Assembly (NCBI GenBank): GCA_002382735.1
Contig: DFZN01000067.1
Location: 1-16,124, forward strand
Source of the DNA: a bacterium UBP11_UBA4055
GTDB lineage: Bacteria > UBA4055
Direction of reading: 5' to 3'
DNA length: 16,124 nucleotides
The position numbers and the translations under genes were made by a program. Positions 1 through 7,094 of the stretch are shown in pieces; positions within the stretch are counted from its first letter, which is position 1, and each line of letters begins with the position of its first letter. The notes under the pieces were generated by a model. It was not told the DNA's origin. It saw only the letters and a list, made by a program, of their open reading frames with translations, and made no database searches.

Positions 1-1
1 A

Positions 2-432
2 TACCATGTCTATTTAGAGCCCACTGAGATGAGCAAGAAGGAAGTGATACAGACTTTACGCGATGAGATCGATGATATCGGAATCATGGCCTCAGTTGGC
101 GGTACTGCTCTTCGTCAAAACAGGATACAGCGGATATGTGAAGAAGCATTGGAACAGGATGGAATACTGAGCCAGGAAGATCTGAGTCTGCTTCTTGATG
201 AGAGCACAAGGACTACGGGATAACGGACAGCTCGGAGATAAGATCAGTAACAGGTCTGTCGGAATATCTTATATCACAGTACAAGGCAATAATAAAATCA
301 GCCTCAAAAAACAAAATCAGGACTGAGAATCTTCAAATGCTTAAGCAGCAACTGTCATACAGGTACGGATCAAAAAAAACGATCGTTTACGATGGTCTGA
401 GAGCGGAAGCTACGACAGGAGGCTTGAAATGA
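2..432 (+). pseudogene. Decayed DUF1670-type protein, copy A (5' end outside window)
   Basis: The frame is open from the window edge to a stop at 221-223. It resembles my recollection of the central part of DUF1670 proteins: a segment RQNRIQRICEEALEQ, then a helix-turn-helix-like SQEDLSLLLDESTRT. The next frame, open from 211 to 432, continues with SSEIRSVTGLSEYLISQY, which resembles the HTH near the DUF1670 C-terminus. About 80-100 residues that should lie between these blocks are missing, so the gene appears to carry an internal deletion with a frame change near 211-223. Function of the family is unknown; such genes often occur in multiple copies, suggesting links to mobile DNA (inference). 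The stop overlaps the ATG of copy B in an ATGA. The family call is from memory of the motif pattern. Confidence 0.5.
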
Positions 433-678
433 ATCTGAACGAGATAAGAGACCGCTATGAGGGAATAAACAAACGGAACTTCAGAAGATATAGTGCTGAA
501 AACCTCGCACTGTCAGGAAGCTGTTGACCGTTACATCGGACAGTATGATCAAATTAAAAAGCTCATTAAAAAAGGTCTGAATGAGCGTGAGATTAAAGAT
601 ATTACGAGAAGGTCATTGAAAATCGTCAGGGAATATGTTAAATTATACAGACAACTAAATCCGGGAGAGGAGAAATGA
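429..678 (+). pseudogene. Decayed DUF1670-type protein, copy B
   Basis: Two frames make up this copy. The ATG at 429 opens a 32-codon stretch (MNLNEIRDRYEGINKRNFRR...) that looks like a family N-terminus and ends at 525-527. A second frame, open from 469 to 678, carries EDIVLKTSHCQEAVDRYIGQ followed by LNEREIKDITRRSLKIVREY. These two helix-turn-helix-like blocks are typical of the DUF1670 C-terminus. An ATG at 493 gives a 61-residue product, but family-like sequence continues upstream of it (469-492), so 493 is unlikely to be a true start. The central part of the protein is absent. A deleted and frameshifted relic is the best reading; a functional short HTH protein of 61 residues is the alternative. 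The 78 bases after it hold no convincing gene. Confidence 0.5.
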
Positions 679-756
679 AGCTTCAAAAACTACCGCGCTT
701 CGCTTGCTTACTTCCGAGGGGACAAATGTCACTAATGTAAATAAGCGGAAGGGTAA

Positions 757-1338
757 ATGGAGTTCACAGATTCAGCCTTGTTCGTAACGGTCGGCATTCC
801 TGTGCTGATAGCTCTGGCGAGGATAGTAGATGTGTCTATTGGGACTATCAAGATCATCTTTATTTCAAAAGGCTATAAGTTCATGGCTCCGATCCTCGCT
901 TTCTTCGAAATAATTATCTGGCTGATAGCTATAGGTCAGGTAATGAAGAACCTGGATAATGTGGGGAACATGATCGGTTATGCTGTCGGTTTTGCCATGG
1001 GAAACTTTGTCGGAATGGTGATAGAGAACAGGATCGCGCTGGGAAATGTCGTACTGAGAGTAATTACAAGGTCGGACGCAAATGAACTCATCAGCCATCT
1101 GAGGGAAGATACCAAATACGGTGTTACGGTAAGTCCGGCCGAAGGCTCCTCAGGTCCGGTGAGCATCATTTTTATGGTACTCAAGCGCGCGGATCTTAAA
1201 AGAGTAATATCAATAGTAAAGAAACATAATCCTCATGCGTTCTACTCAATAGAGGATGTCAGGTATGTTTCTGACGGAGTATTCCCTGCTGAGAGATCGA
1301 GATTCGCTGATTTTGTCAAGTTAAAAAAGGGTAAATAG
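757..1338 (+). CDS. UPF0316 (YebE-like, DUF5698/DUF2179) membrane protein
   Basis: A 193-residue protein of the UPF0316 family, whose biochemical role is unknown. Three hydrophobic segments (about residues 7-27, 43-60 and 66-88) form the membrane part. The family-typical stretch IGYAVGFAMGNFVGMVIENR lies at about 73-92, followed by ALGNVVLRVI. A soluble domain from about 105 to 172 matches DUF2179, also found at the C-terminus of YitT-like proteins, with the conserved YGVTV and an ending like AFYSIEDVRYVSDG. Length and layout agree with Bacillus YebE as I remember it. The ATG at 757 is preceded by a purine-rich GGAAGGG at 747-753, only three bases away, so the spacing is unusually short. No operon partner is obvious: the gene stands between relic genes on the left and a minus-strand relic on the right. 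Confidence 0.88.
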   Translation: MEFTDSALFVTVGIPVLIALARIVDVSIGTIKIIFISKGYKFMAPILAFFEIIIWLIAIGQVMKNLDNVGNMIGYAVGFAMGNFVGMVIENRIALGNVVLRVITRSDANELISHLREDTKYGVTVSPAEGSSGPVSIIFMVLKRADLKRVISIVKKHNPHAFYSIEDVRYVSDGVFPAERSRFADFVKLKKGK

Positions 1339-1368
1339 ATCAGAAGGACATGATCTCAGTCCTGTATT

Positions 1369-1677
1369 TTAGAAATGATAGGTCAGGCTGACGAGGGGCA
1401 GGATTATCCAGCAGCTGTCCTTGAAGTCGTTAATGCCCCCATGTAAAGATTCACGGTAAATCTTAGATTAAGGAATAGTAGCGTAAGATCCCATTATACT
1501 CATATTCATCTTGTATGGATCGCCGAAAATGTCTGAAATAACGGTAAGGACATTATCGTCTTTGCTTACGATATCGCAGGTAATTCTTTCTCCGCTCTTG
1601 AGCCCAATTATCTTTTTTGCAAAAGATGCTTGAATGAGAATAAATAAAACCGGTAAAAAAATAATCGTTCTTTTTAT
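1369..1677 (-). pseudogene. Remnant of an exported protein with an outer-membrane-like C-terminus
   Basis: Read on the minus strand from 1677, the frame gives KRTIIFLPVLFILIQASFA, a textbook signal peptide. It is followed by a short domain (LKSGERITCDIVSKDDN...) of the kind that begins many exported proteins with an LKxGxxIxGxI pattern. A good GGGAG Shine-Dalgarno lies seven bases upstream, but the codon at the start position is ATA (1675-1677), and no ATG, GTG or TTG exists between it and the upstream in-frame stop. A TAA at 1468-1470 interrupts the frame. The same frame then reads on for 32 codons and ends in IILPLVSLTYHF before TAA at 1369-1371; alternating residues with a final Phe are typical of the last strand of outer-membrane beta-barrels. 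The middle of the barrel is missing. I read this as a dead gene. Use of ATA as a start for a 69-residue product is possible but less likely. Confidence 0.6.
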
Positions 1678-1754
1678 GATATCACTCCCTCTGTTAACAG
1701 CAAGTTACAATAAGAAACCTGAAAAAACAAATAAAAAAGGGCGGAGATATTTTA

Positions 1755-3551
1755 TTAGAAAACTATCTCGGATTCGTTCTCTTTCATCTGAGTCGTCCAG
1801 AGCTTGTGATAGACGCCGTGTTTAGCGAGAAGTTCCGAATGGGTTCCGGTTTCAGCGACTTTACCGTTCTCCATAACAATGATCCTGTCAACTCCGACGA
1901 TGGTAGTCAGTCTGTGGGCAATGATGATAGTTGTCCTGTCGTTCATTATCTTTTCTATCGCTTCCTGAATCACATTTTCCGATATCGAGTCTATAGAGGC
2001 TGTCGCCTCGTCGAGAATGAGGATCTTGGGATCCTTTAACAGTGCTCTCGCGATCGAAAGTCTCTGTCTCTGCCCGCCCGAAAGCTTGAGTCCCCTTTCG
2101 CCGATGACTGTATCGAATTTGAGGGGCAGTTCGTTTATAAATTCAAGGATATCGGCGTCTTTGCAGGCTCTCTCGACCTGTTCTTTCGTCGCGTCAAGGT
2201 CTGCATAGATTATGTTCTTCATGATAGTATCATTGAACAGAAGCGCGTCCTGGAATACTATCGAAATGTTTTTTCTGTACTCATCAACATCAAGGTTCGT
2301 GATCTTTTTGCCGTTGAAGCGCACGCAGCCTTCTTCAGGATCATAGAACCTCAAAATAAGATTGATTATAGTTGATTTTCCTGCGCCGCTCGGTCCTACG
2401 ATAGCTACCGATTCCCCGTCCTCGATCTTGAAGCTGACATCATTTAAAGCAATTTTTTCCTTTTCCTTTTCGTACCTGAACTTAACATTCTCAAACTGTA
2501 TTTCTCCCCGCGTATTATCAATAGGTTCGGGATTCTCAGCAACATGAAGTTCATCGGGATATTCAATATACTCATAGATCCTGTCGATAGAGACGAAAGC
2601 GGAAATAGTGAATATCATCGTGCCGGAGAGTTCAAAAATGGGCTCGAAAAGATTTCTGACGAGCATGATGAAAGCGATCAGGATACCAAGCGATATCTCA
2701 CTGTCCGTCAGAAGTCTGATACCGTAAACGATTATCGTTACATAGAAAGCGTGCCAGAATATGGTGGCCACTACTTCGAACATTCTGTTGGTCACGCCGA
2801 GTTTGATGCTGTCCTTGATGTATTCCCTCGTCTTCTTCAGATGCCTCGATGCTTCATAGTTCTCGTTACCGAAAGCCATGACGATCTTAATGTTCGAAAG
2901 CACTTCCTGCAGAAATCCGAGCAGACGGCCCCATTTCTCCGAAGTTCTCTTACGGTATTTTTTGAAGAAGTTCATCACTATCGTAACGCACACATACTGG
3001 ATTCCGATGAGTACAAGAACCGCAAGAGTGATCTTCCAGCTCAGATAGAAAAGCATCATCATTGAGAACAGAATTTTTAAGAAAGCGTTGAAAAAATCGA
3101 AAAATGCGTCTGAAGCAAGGTAGGAAACCGAACCAACATCGTTGTTCATCCTCGAAGTGATCTCTCCCGAAACCCTTTTTGAGTAAAATATCGGGGACTT
3201 CAGCAGTAGAGCGTTGAACAGTTTTTCCCTGATATCCTTTCTGATATTGTACTGAAGATACCACCTGATGTAGATATGTCCGAGAATGATACCGCTGAAT
3301 GCAATAAACATTACAGTGATCGCCGCAAAGAAAATGTTCAGCGAATAAATATCCTTCAAAGGAATTATTTCATCCACAGCGTACTGGATAATAAGAGGCG
3401 GAAGAGTAATAAGTATATTGTTTATGATGTAGAAAAATATAAGCGTGACTACAAGCCATTTGTACTTAGCCATGAATCTGTAGAGTTTGGGAACTCTCGT
3501 GAGCATCTGCCTGTAGGAAATATCGTATTTGTTGTGCTCTTTATGCATCAT
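1755..3551 (-). CDS. ABC exporter half-transporter (permease-ATPase fusion), second of a pair
   Basis: A 598-residue type IV (ABCB-like) exporter half with an N-terminal membrane domain of about six helices (residues 30-325) fused to a nucleotide-binding domain (about 350-590). Visible ATPase motifs are Walker A GPSGAGKST (386-394), Q-loop VFQD near 432-435, signature LSGGQRQR (490-497), Walker B LILDEA with catalytic Glu515, and H-loop His546. All look intact, so neither composite ATP site appears degenerate on this side. Two Met codons are adjacent at the start; the second (3546-3548) is equally possible. The start overlaps the end of the upstream ABC gene by 11 bases, implying translational coupling and probably a heterodimer with that protein. 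The substrate is not evident: no peptidase C39 domain is present. The preceding HlyD-family gene suggests export across a diderm envelope. No clear terminator follows the stop. Confidence 0.93.
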   Translation of the reverse strand: MMHKEHNKYDISYRQMLTRVPKLYRFMAKYKWLVVTLIFFYIINNILITLPPLIIQYAVDEIIPLKDIYSLNIFFAAITVMFIAFSGIILGHIYIRWYLQYNIRKDIREKLFNALLLKSPIFYSKRVSGEITSRMNNDVGSVSYLASDAFFDFFNAFLKILFSMMMLFYLSWKITLAVLVLIGIQYVCVTIVMNFFKKYRKRTSEKWGRLLGFLQEVLSNIKIVMAFGNENYEASRHLKKTREYIKDSIKLGVTNRMFEVVATIFWHAFYVTIIVYGIRLLTDSEISLGILIAFIMLVRNLFEPIFELSGTMIFTISAFVSIDRIYEYIEYPDELHVAENPEPIDNTRGEIQFENVKFRYEKEKEKIALNDVSFKIEDGESVAIVGPSGAGKSTIINLILRFYDPEEGCVRFNGKKITNLDVDEYRKNISIVFQDALLFNDTIMKNIIYADLDATKEQVERACKDADILEFINELPLKFDTVIGERGLKLSGGQRQRLSIARALLKDPKILILDEATASIDSISENVIQEAIEKIMNDRTTIIIAHRLTTIVGVDRIIVMENGKVAETGTHSELLAKHGVYHKLWTTQMKENESEIVF

Positions 3552-5295
3552 GACCGTTCGGATGGTTTTTCTTTAACTGTTCGTTCCAGAGCCTGCTGTA
3601 TTCGCTTGAAGGATCATTGAAGAGTGTCTCGTGATCGCCGGTTTCTACGATCTTGCCGTGCTTGAACACAAAAATTCTGTCTGCATCAACGACGGTCGAA
3701 AGCCTGTGGGCGATGATAATGGAAGTCGGTTTTTTCATGACCAGCTTCATGGTTTCCGAGATCATACTTTCGGATTGAGTGTCTAATGCCGAAGTCGCCT
3801 CGTCAAAGATAACAATATTTGGATTTCTCAGGATAAGCCTGCAGATCGATATCCTCTGCTTTTCGCCGCCCGAAAAATTCTTTCCCTTTTCCTCGACCAT
3901 TGTACCAAGTCCCTGAGGCAGCTTGTTGACAAGTTCTTCGAGAAGCGTCGTTCGGACCGCGCTCATTATCTCTTCGTCAGTTACTCTTTTGGTTGCGCCG
4001 TAAGCAAGATTTTCCCTTAAAGTAGCCACGAACATGTCTGTTTCCTGAAAAACGACGCCGATGTTTTTTCTCAAGAGTCTCAGGCTGTATTCAGTCAGCG
4101 GTTTTCCGTCTAAAAGTATTCTGCCGTTATCGGGGTCGTAAAATCTGAAGATCAGGTTGGTGATGGTGGATTTACCGCTGCCCGATTCACCCACAAAAGC
4201 GATCGTTTCACCGGCCTCGATCTTAAATGACATATCGAAAAGTACCTGCTTATTCTTTTCGTAAGAGAAATTAACATTCTGAAATTCGATCTCGCCCTTT
4301 ATCGCCGCATTCTTGATCGGATTTGGAACTTCCGTAACTTCAGGAACTTCATCAAGATAAGCCTTAACCCTCTGGACACCGACGATACTCTCCTGGAACC
4401 TGTTCACGGCCATAACGATCGCGAAAACGGGCCAAATATACTGGATAGAATACATCCACATCGTAATAAGTTCGCCAATGCTCATTTTATCTATTATGAT
4501 GAGATAACTGCCTATCCATAGCACGAGAAGAGGAGTGAAATTCCTCAAAAACATTGTAATTGCCCTGAGCTGACTCCTTACCGAAGCTATATTCAGAGCC
4601 TGATTGATTATTGCGTCCGATCTGAAAGAATGGATCATTTCCTCATATTTTTTCTGTACAAATACCTGAATTACCTTGATCAGAGTTATTCGTTCCTGAA
4701 GATATCCGATCAGCTTTGATTCCTTTTCCCTTGTTTCCTTAATATCCTTATGCATTCTCCTTGTAGCAAAGAAAACAAATATTGACTGGAACATTACCAT
4801 AATAAACATAGGTGTCGCCAGGATCGGGTTCAGGTAAAAGACCGCAACTGTAATGAACGCGAATTTTGAAACATTTGTCACTAGAGATATTATCTCGATC
4901 GTAAGGATGTTCTGGATAGCCGCTACATCGATATTGAGCCTCTCAAGTATCTCTCCGGAGTGCCTGTCGGAATAGAACTTCAGCGAAAGTCCTTCAAGGT
5001 GCCTCAGCAGATAATTCCTTATGTCGAAAGTGATCATCGAGCCCATATATGACATTATATAGCCTACGAGAAAGTCGATAAAAGCCATGATAAGCACCAT
5101 GAAGACTATTATCATAACCACGAAATTTATGGATTTAAAATCATGGTTCGGAAGAAAATCATCGAGAATAACAGTAAATGTAAGATAGGGCAGAGCAGTA
5201 CTAAGAACATTGTAGAACAGCAGGAAAATAAGAAGGCTGAAAAGCGATGTTTTGTAAGGTTTAACAAATCTGAATATGTAAAATATATCCTTCAA
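3541..5295 (-). CDS. ABC exporter half-transporter (permease-ATPase fusion), first of a pair
   Basis: A 584-residue exporter half: membrane domain with about six helices (about residues 15-310) and ATPase domain (about 335-575). The membrane domain includes a coupling-helix region RHSGEILERLNID near 101-113. Walker A is GESGSGKST (369-377), the Q-loop lies in VVFQETD near 414-420, the signature is FSGGEKQR (474-481), Walker B is IVIFDEA with Glu499, and the H-loop is His530. All catalytic residues are kept. The start lies one base after the stop of the HlyD-family gene and the end overlaps the next ABC gene, so the four minus-strand genes from 6976 to 1755 form a tight operon. The likely product is one arm of a heterodimeric exporter working with the membrane fusion protein; an outer-membrane channel (TolC type) is not encoded here and would have to come from elsewhere. 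Substrate unknown. Confidence 0.93.
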   Translation of the reverse strand: MKDIFYIFRFVKPYKTSLFSLLIFLLFYNVLSTALPYLTFTVILDDFLPNHDFKSINFVVMIIVFMVLIMAFIDFLVGYIMSYMGSMITFDIRNYLLRHLEGLSLKFYSDRHSGEILERLNIDVAAIQNILTIEIISLVTNVSKFAFITVAVFYLNPILATPMFIMVMFQSIFVFFATRRMHKDIKETREKESKLIGYLQERITLIKVIQVFVQKKYEEMIHSFRSDAIINQALNIASVRSQLRAITMFLRNFTPLLVLWIGSYLIIIDKMSIGELITMWMYSIQYIWPVFAIVMAVNRFQESIVGVQRVKAYLDEVPEVTEVPNPIKNAAIKGEIEFQNVNFSYEKNKQVLFDMSFKIEAGETIAFVGESGSGKSTITNLIFRFYDPDNGRILLDGKPLTEYSLRLLRKNIGVVFQETDMFVATLRENLAYGATKRVTDEEIMSAVRTTLLEELVNKLPQGLGTMVEEKGKNFSGGEKQRISICRLILRNPNIVIFDEATSALDTQSESMISETMKLVMKKPTSIIIAHRLSTVVDADRIFVFKHGKIVETGDHETLFNDPSSEYSRLWNEQLKKNHPNGHDA

Positions 5296-5296
5296 A

Positions 5297-6388
5297 TCAG
5301 TTCATATCCGCGTATTTAACAACCTGTTCCCACAATATCCTCAGGATAGGAAGGTCTTCTTCCGTGATGATTATCGCTTCTCCGGTAACCCCGGCATGAA
5401 TAAATCTTTTTCTGTCTCTGTCGAAAAATTCCTTGTTCGTCACTTCGATTTCTATCGGAAACGAGGTAATGCCGTTATAGGTTTCAGGCTTTAGTCCTAT
5501 GCTTTTAACTTCGCCTTTAATAAAATCTTTTCCTCTGAAAGTATCGACATTGAAATACGATTTCTGGCCTTCCTTGACGCGGATGAGGTCTGTTCCTGTA
5601 GCGTATCCGATAAAATCAATTTCGTCAAAAGATACGATATCACCGATCTTTTCCCCTTTTTCCATATAAATGTTGAGATAATTATCAAGTTTGCCGGTTA
5701 TAAGTTTTCCGTTCATTTTGGCAGTGACGGTCAAAAAATCGTGCTTCTTTTTTAAATAGGTGAGCTTATCTTCCTCAAGTTCAAGTTCTTTCTGCTTGAG
5801 TTTGTAGCTTAAATATGTTGATGCGTCGAGTTTCTGAAGCCTTTTACTGAGTTCACTGAGCTGAATCTCGATCGATTTGATCTCGAGCAGCTTTTGTTTA
5901 TAAACTATATTCGCCCCTTCATACTCATCTTTCGAAATTATCTTTTTTTCATAGAGTCCGGCTTTATCCTTAACGACATCTGAATAATAAGAAGCTTCTT
6001 CTTTACTCACTCTAAGCTGTTCTTTCAGTTTTGAAGTATCGAATGAGGTCAGGCTCACATCAAGCTCTTTCAGCTGCAGTATCTCTTCGAGTTCGATCTT
6101 ATATATCAGCACTTTATTACGCGTGTTCGCCAGTTCGATCTCAAGATCATCATTTCTCAGGATCAGTATTGTATCGTTCTCATTCAGTATGCTGTTCGCA
6201 GAAGCGTGAATTTCTGATACGAATCCGCTTTCCTCAACAACGACAGGAGATATCCTTCTGTATGTAAATGTGCCCGGTACTATAACTTTTCGGTCGATTT
6301 TCATTAATGTGAGTATCGTAACAGAGATTATAAGCAGTATGAGCATCGCTATGGCTATTAATATTGATTTGGTTATTGTAACTCTCAT
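5297..6388 (-). CDS. HlyD/AcrA-family membrane fusion protein of the ABC exporter
   Basis: A 363-residue periplasmic adaptor. A single membrane anchor lies at about residues 7-29, with a short cytoplasmic N-terminus. The first half-lipoyl segment follows (about 45-80, VVVEESGFVSEIHASANSIL), then a long charged coiled-coil hairpin (about 83-215, rich in Leu, Lys and Glu), the second half-lipoyl (about 219-250, with the loop MEKGEKIGDIV) and a beta-barrel domain to about 340. This order is standard for membrane fusion proteins that link an inner-membrane ABC exporter to an outer-membrane channel. The ATG at 6386-6388 lies 15 bases after the coaE stop, with GGA about nine bases upstream. The gene ends one base before the first ABC gene. 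Sequence does not identify the substrate; lipids, peptides and small toxic molecules are all exported by relatives. Confidence 0.88.
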   Translation of the reverse strand: MRVTITKSILIAIAMLILLIISVTILTLMKIDRKVIVPGTFTYRRISPVVVEESGFVSEIHASANSILNENDTILILRNDDLEIELANTRNKVLIYKIELEEILQLKELDVSLTSFDTSKLKEQLRVSKEEASYYSDVVKDKAGLYEKKIISKDEYEGANIVYKQKLLEIKSIEIQLSELSKRLQKLDASTYLSYKLKQKELELEEDKLTYLKKKHDFLTVTAKMNGKLITGKLDNYLNIYMEKGEKIGDIVSFDEIDFIGYATGTDLIRVKEGQKSYFNVDTFRGKDFIKGEVKSIGLKPETYNGITSFPIEIEVTNKEFFDRDRKRFIHAGVTGEAIIITEEDLPILRILWEQVVKYADMN

Positions 6389-6403
6389 AATTTCGTCCGG
6401 ATA

Positions 6404-6976
6404 TTAGATTTTAAGTCTGCTGAAAAGTTTTTTTATGTTTTCGACAAGCTCTTCAGTACTGTTGTTCGTTTCGATGACATGATCTGCTTTTTTCTCAAGT
6501 TCGTCATATTTGGACTGGGCTTTAATTCTCTCTTCCGCCTGCTGTTTTGAGATCTTTTCTCTTTTAACGATCCTTTCAACGGCTGTATCGAAATCTGTTT
6601 TAACATAGATTATCTTGTCCATGAAATCGCTCAGGCCGGATTCGAAAAGAACAGCGCCTTCAAGTATGCAGTTATCCCTGCCTGACATTAGAAGCAGAGC
6701 TTCGTTCCTGATATATTTAAAGAAAATACCGTTCAGTTTTTCGAGCTCACTGCTGTTTTGGAAGACCAGGTCGCCCAACTTTTTCCTGTCCAGCTTTCCG
6801 TCAGGCACATACTCCGGTCCGAAGGTTTCAGATATTTCGCTTAAGATCTCCGGGTATTTCGTGACAACTTCTCTTCCTACTCTGTCAAGGTTAATATGGA
6901 AATATCCTTTACCTTCAAAGTACGAAGCAACTGTTGTTTTGCCGCTGCCGGATTTTCCGAATATACCTACCTTCAA
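6404..6976 (-). CDS. coaE: Dephospho-CoA kinase, TTG start
   Basis: CoaE phosphorylates dephospho-CoA at the ribose 3' hydroxyl, the last step of coenzyme A synthesis, in the cytoplasm. The 190 residues are close to the usual length of about 200. The P-loop GKSGSGKT (7-14) is shifted from the usual GGIGSGKS. The substrate-site Asp is probably D31 in LDRVGREV. LNGIFFKYIRNEA (81-93) aligns with the LNxLxHPxIxxE block of Escherichia coli CoaE, but the His and Pro there are replaced. The lid and C-terminal features RIVKRE, RIKAQ and ADHVIETN (164-171) are typical. The start is TTG (6974-6976): an in-frame TAA lies immediately upstream, and GGAAGAG is placed correctly before it. First gene of the exporter operon, with a promoter-like sequence upstream. 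The P-loop and HP changes are mild oddities; another P-loop kinase is less likely. Confidence 0.82.
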   Translation of the reverse strand: MKVGIFGKSGSGKTTVASYFEGKGYFHINLDRVGREVVTKYPEILSEISETFGPEYVPDGKLDRKKLGDLVFQNSSELEKLNGIFFKYIRNEALLLMSGRDNCILEGAVLFESGLSDFMDKIIYVKTDFDTAVERIVKREKISKQQAEERIKAQSKYDELEKKADHVIETNNSTEELVENIKKLFSRLKI

Positions 6977-7006
6977 TTACTCTTCCTTCAAGTTATTAAC
7001 TGATTA

Positions 7007-7034
7007 AATATAATCTTTTTCAAAGTTTATTCAA
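7007..7034 (-). promoter_or_regulatory. Candidate sigma70-type promoter of the coaE-exporter operon
   Basis: On the minus strand TTGAAT (7029-7034) and TATATT (7007-7012) are separated by 16 bases. The TTG start of coaE lies about 30 bases downstream of the -10 element. The region between 6977 and 7094 is AT-rich and has no other function I can see. The consensus match is moderate and the lineage's sigma-factor preference is unknown. Confidence 0.4.
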
Positions 7035-7094
7035 GAATTATATTGATAAATGTCGCTCTGCCGCCGACGAAACATCTTATTTTACGGATGAAAA

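Noticed and set aside
675..740. 21-residue frame overlapping the stop of DUF1670 copy B
   Set aside because: Although the ATGA overlap looks like coupling, the product has no recognisable character and lies in relic DNA.
1345..1363. Five-base stem (AGGAC/GTCCT) after the UPF0316 gene as a terminator
   Set aside because: The stem is short, the loop is nine bases and the following T stretch is interrupted; too weak to call.
1691..1700. Perfect ten-base palindrome CTGTTAACAG as an operator
   Set aside because: It lies upstream of a dead gene, is short, and palindromes of this size are expected by chance in 16 kb.
1634..1825. Plus-strand frame of 63 codons with a hydrophobic start
   Set aside because: It is antisense to the signal-peptide relic and to the 3' end of the ABC gene, has no ribosome binding site, and its tail is Ser/Arg-rich noise.
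2544..3065. Open frame of 173 codons on the plus strand inside the second ABC gene
   Set aside because: It is antisense to the membrane and ATPase coding sequence, shows no protein-like motifs, and the minus-strand frame has complete ABC motifs.
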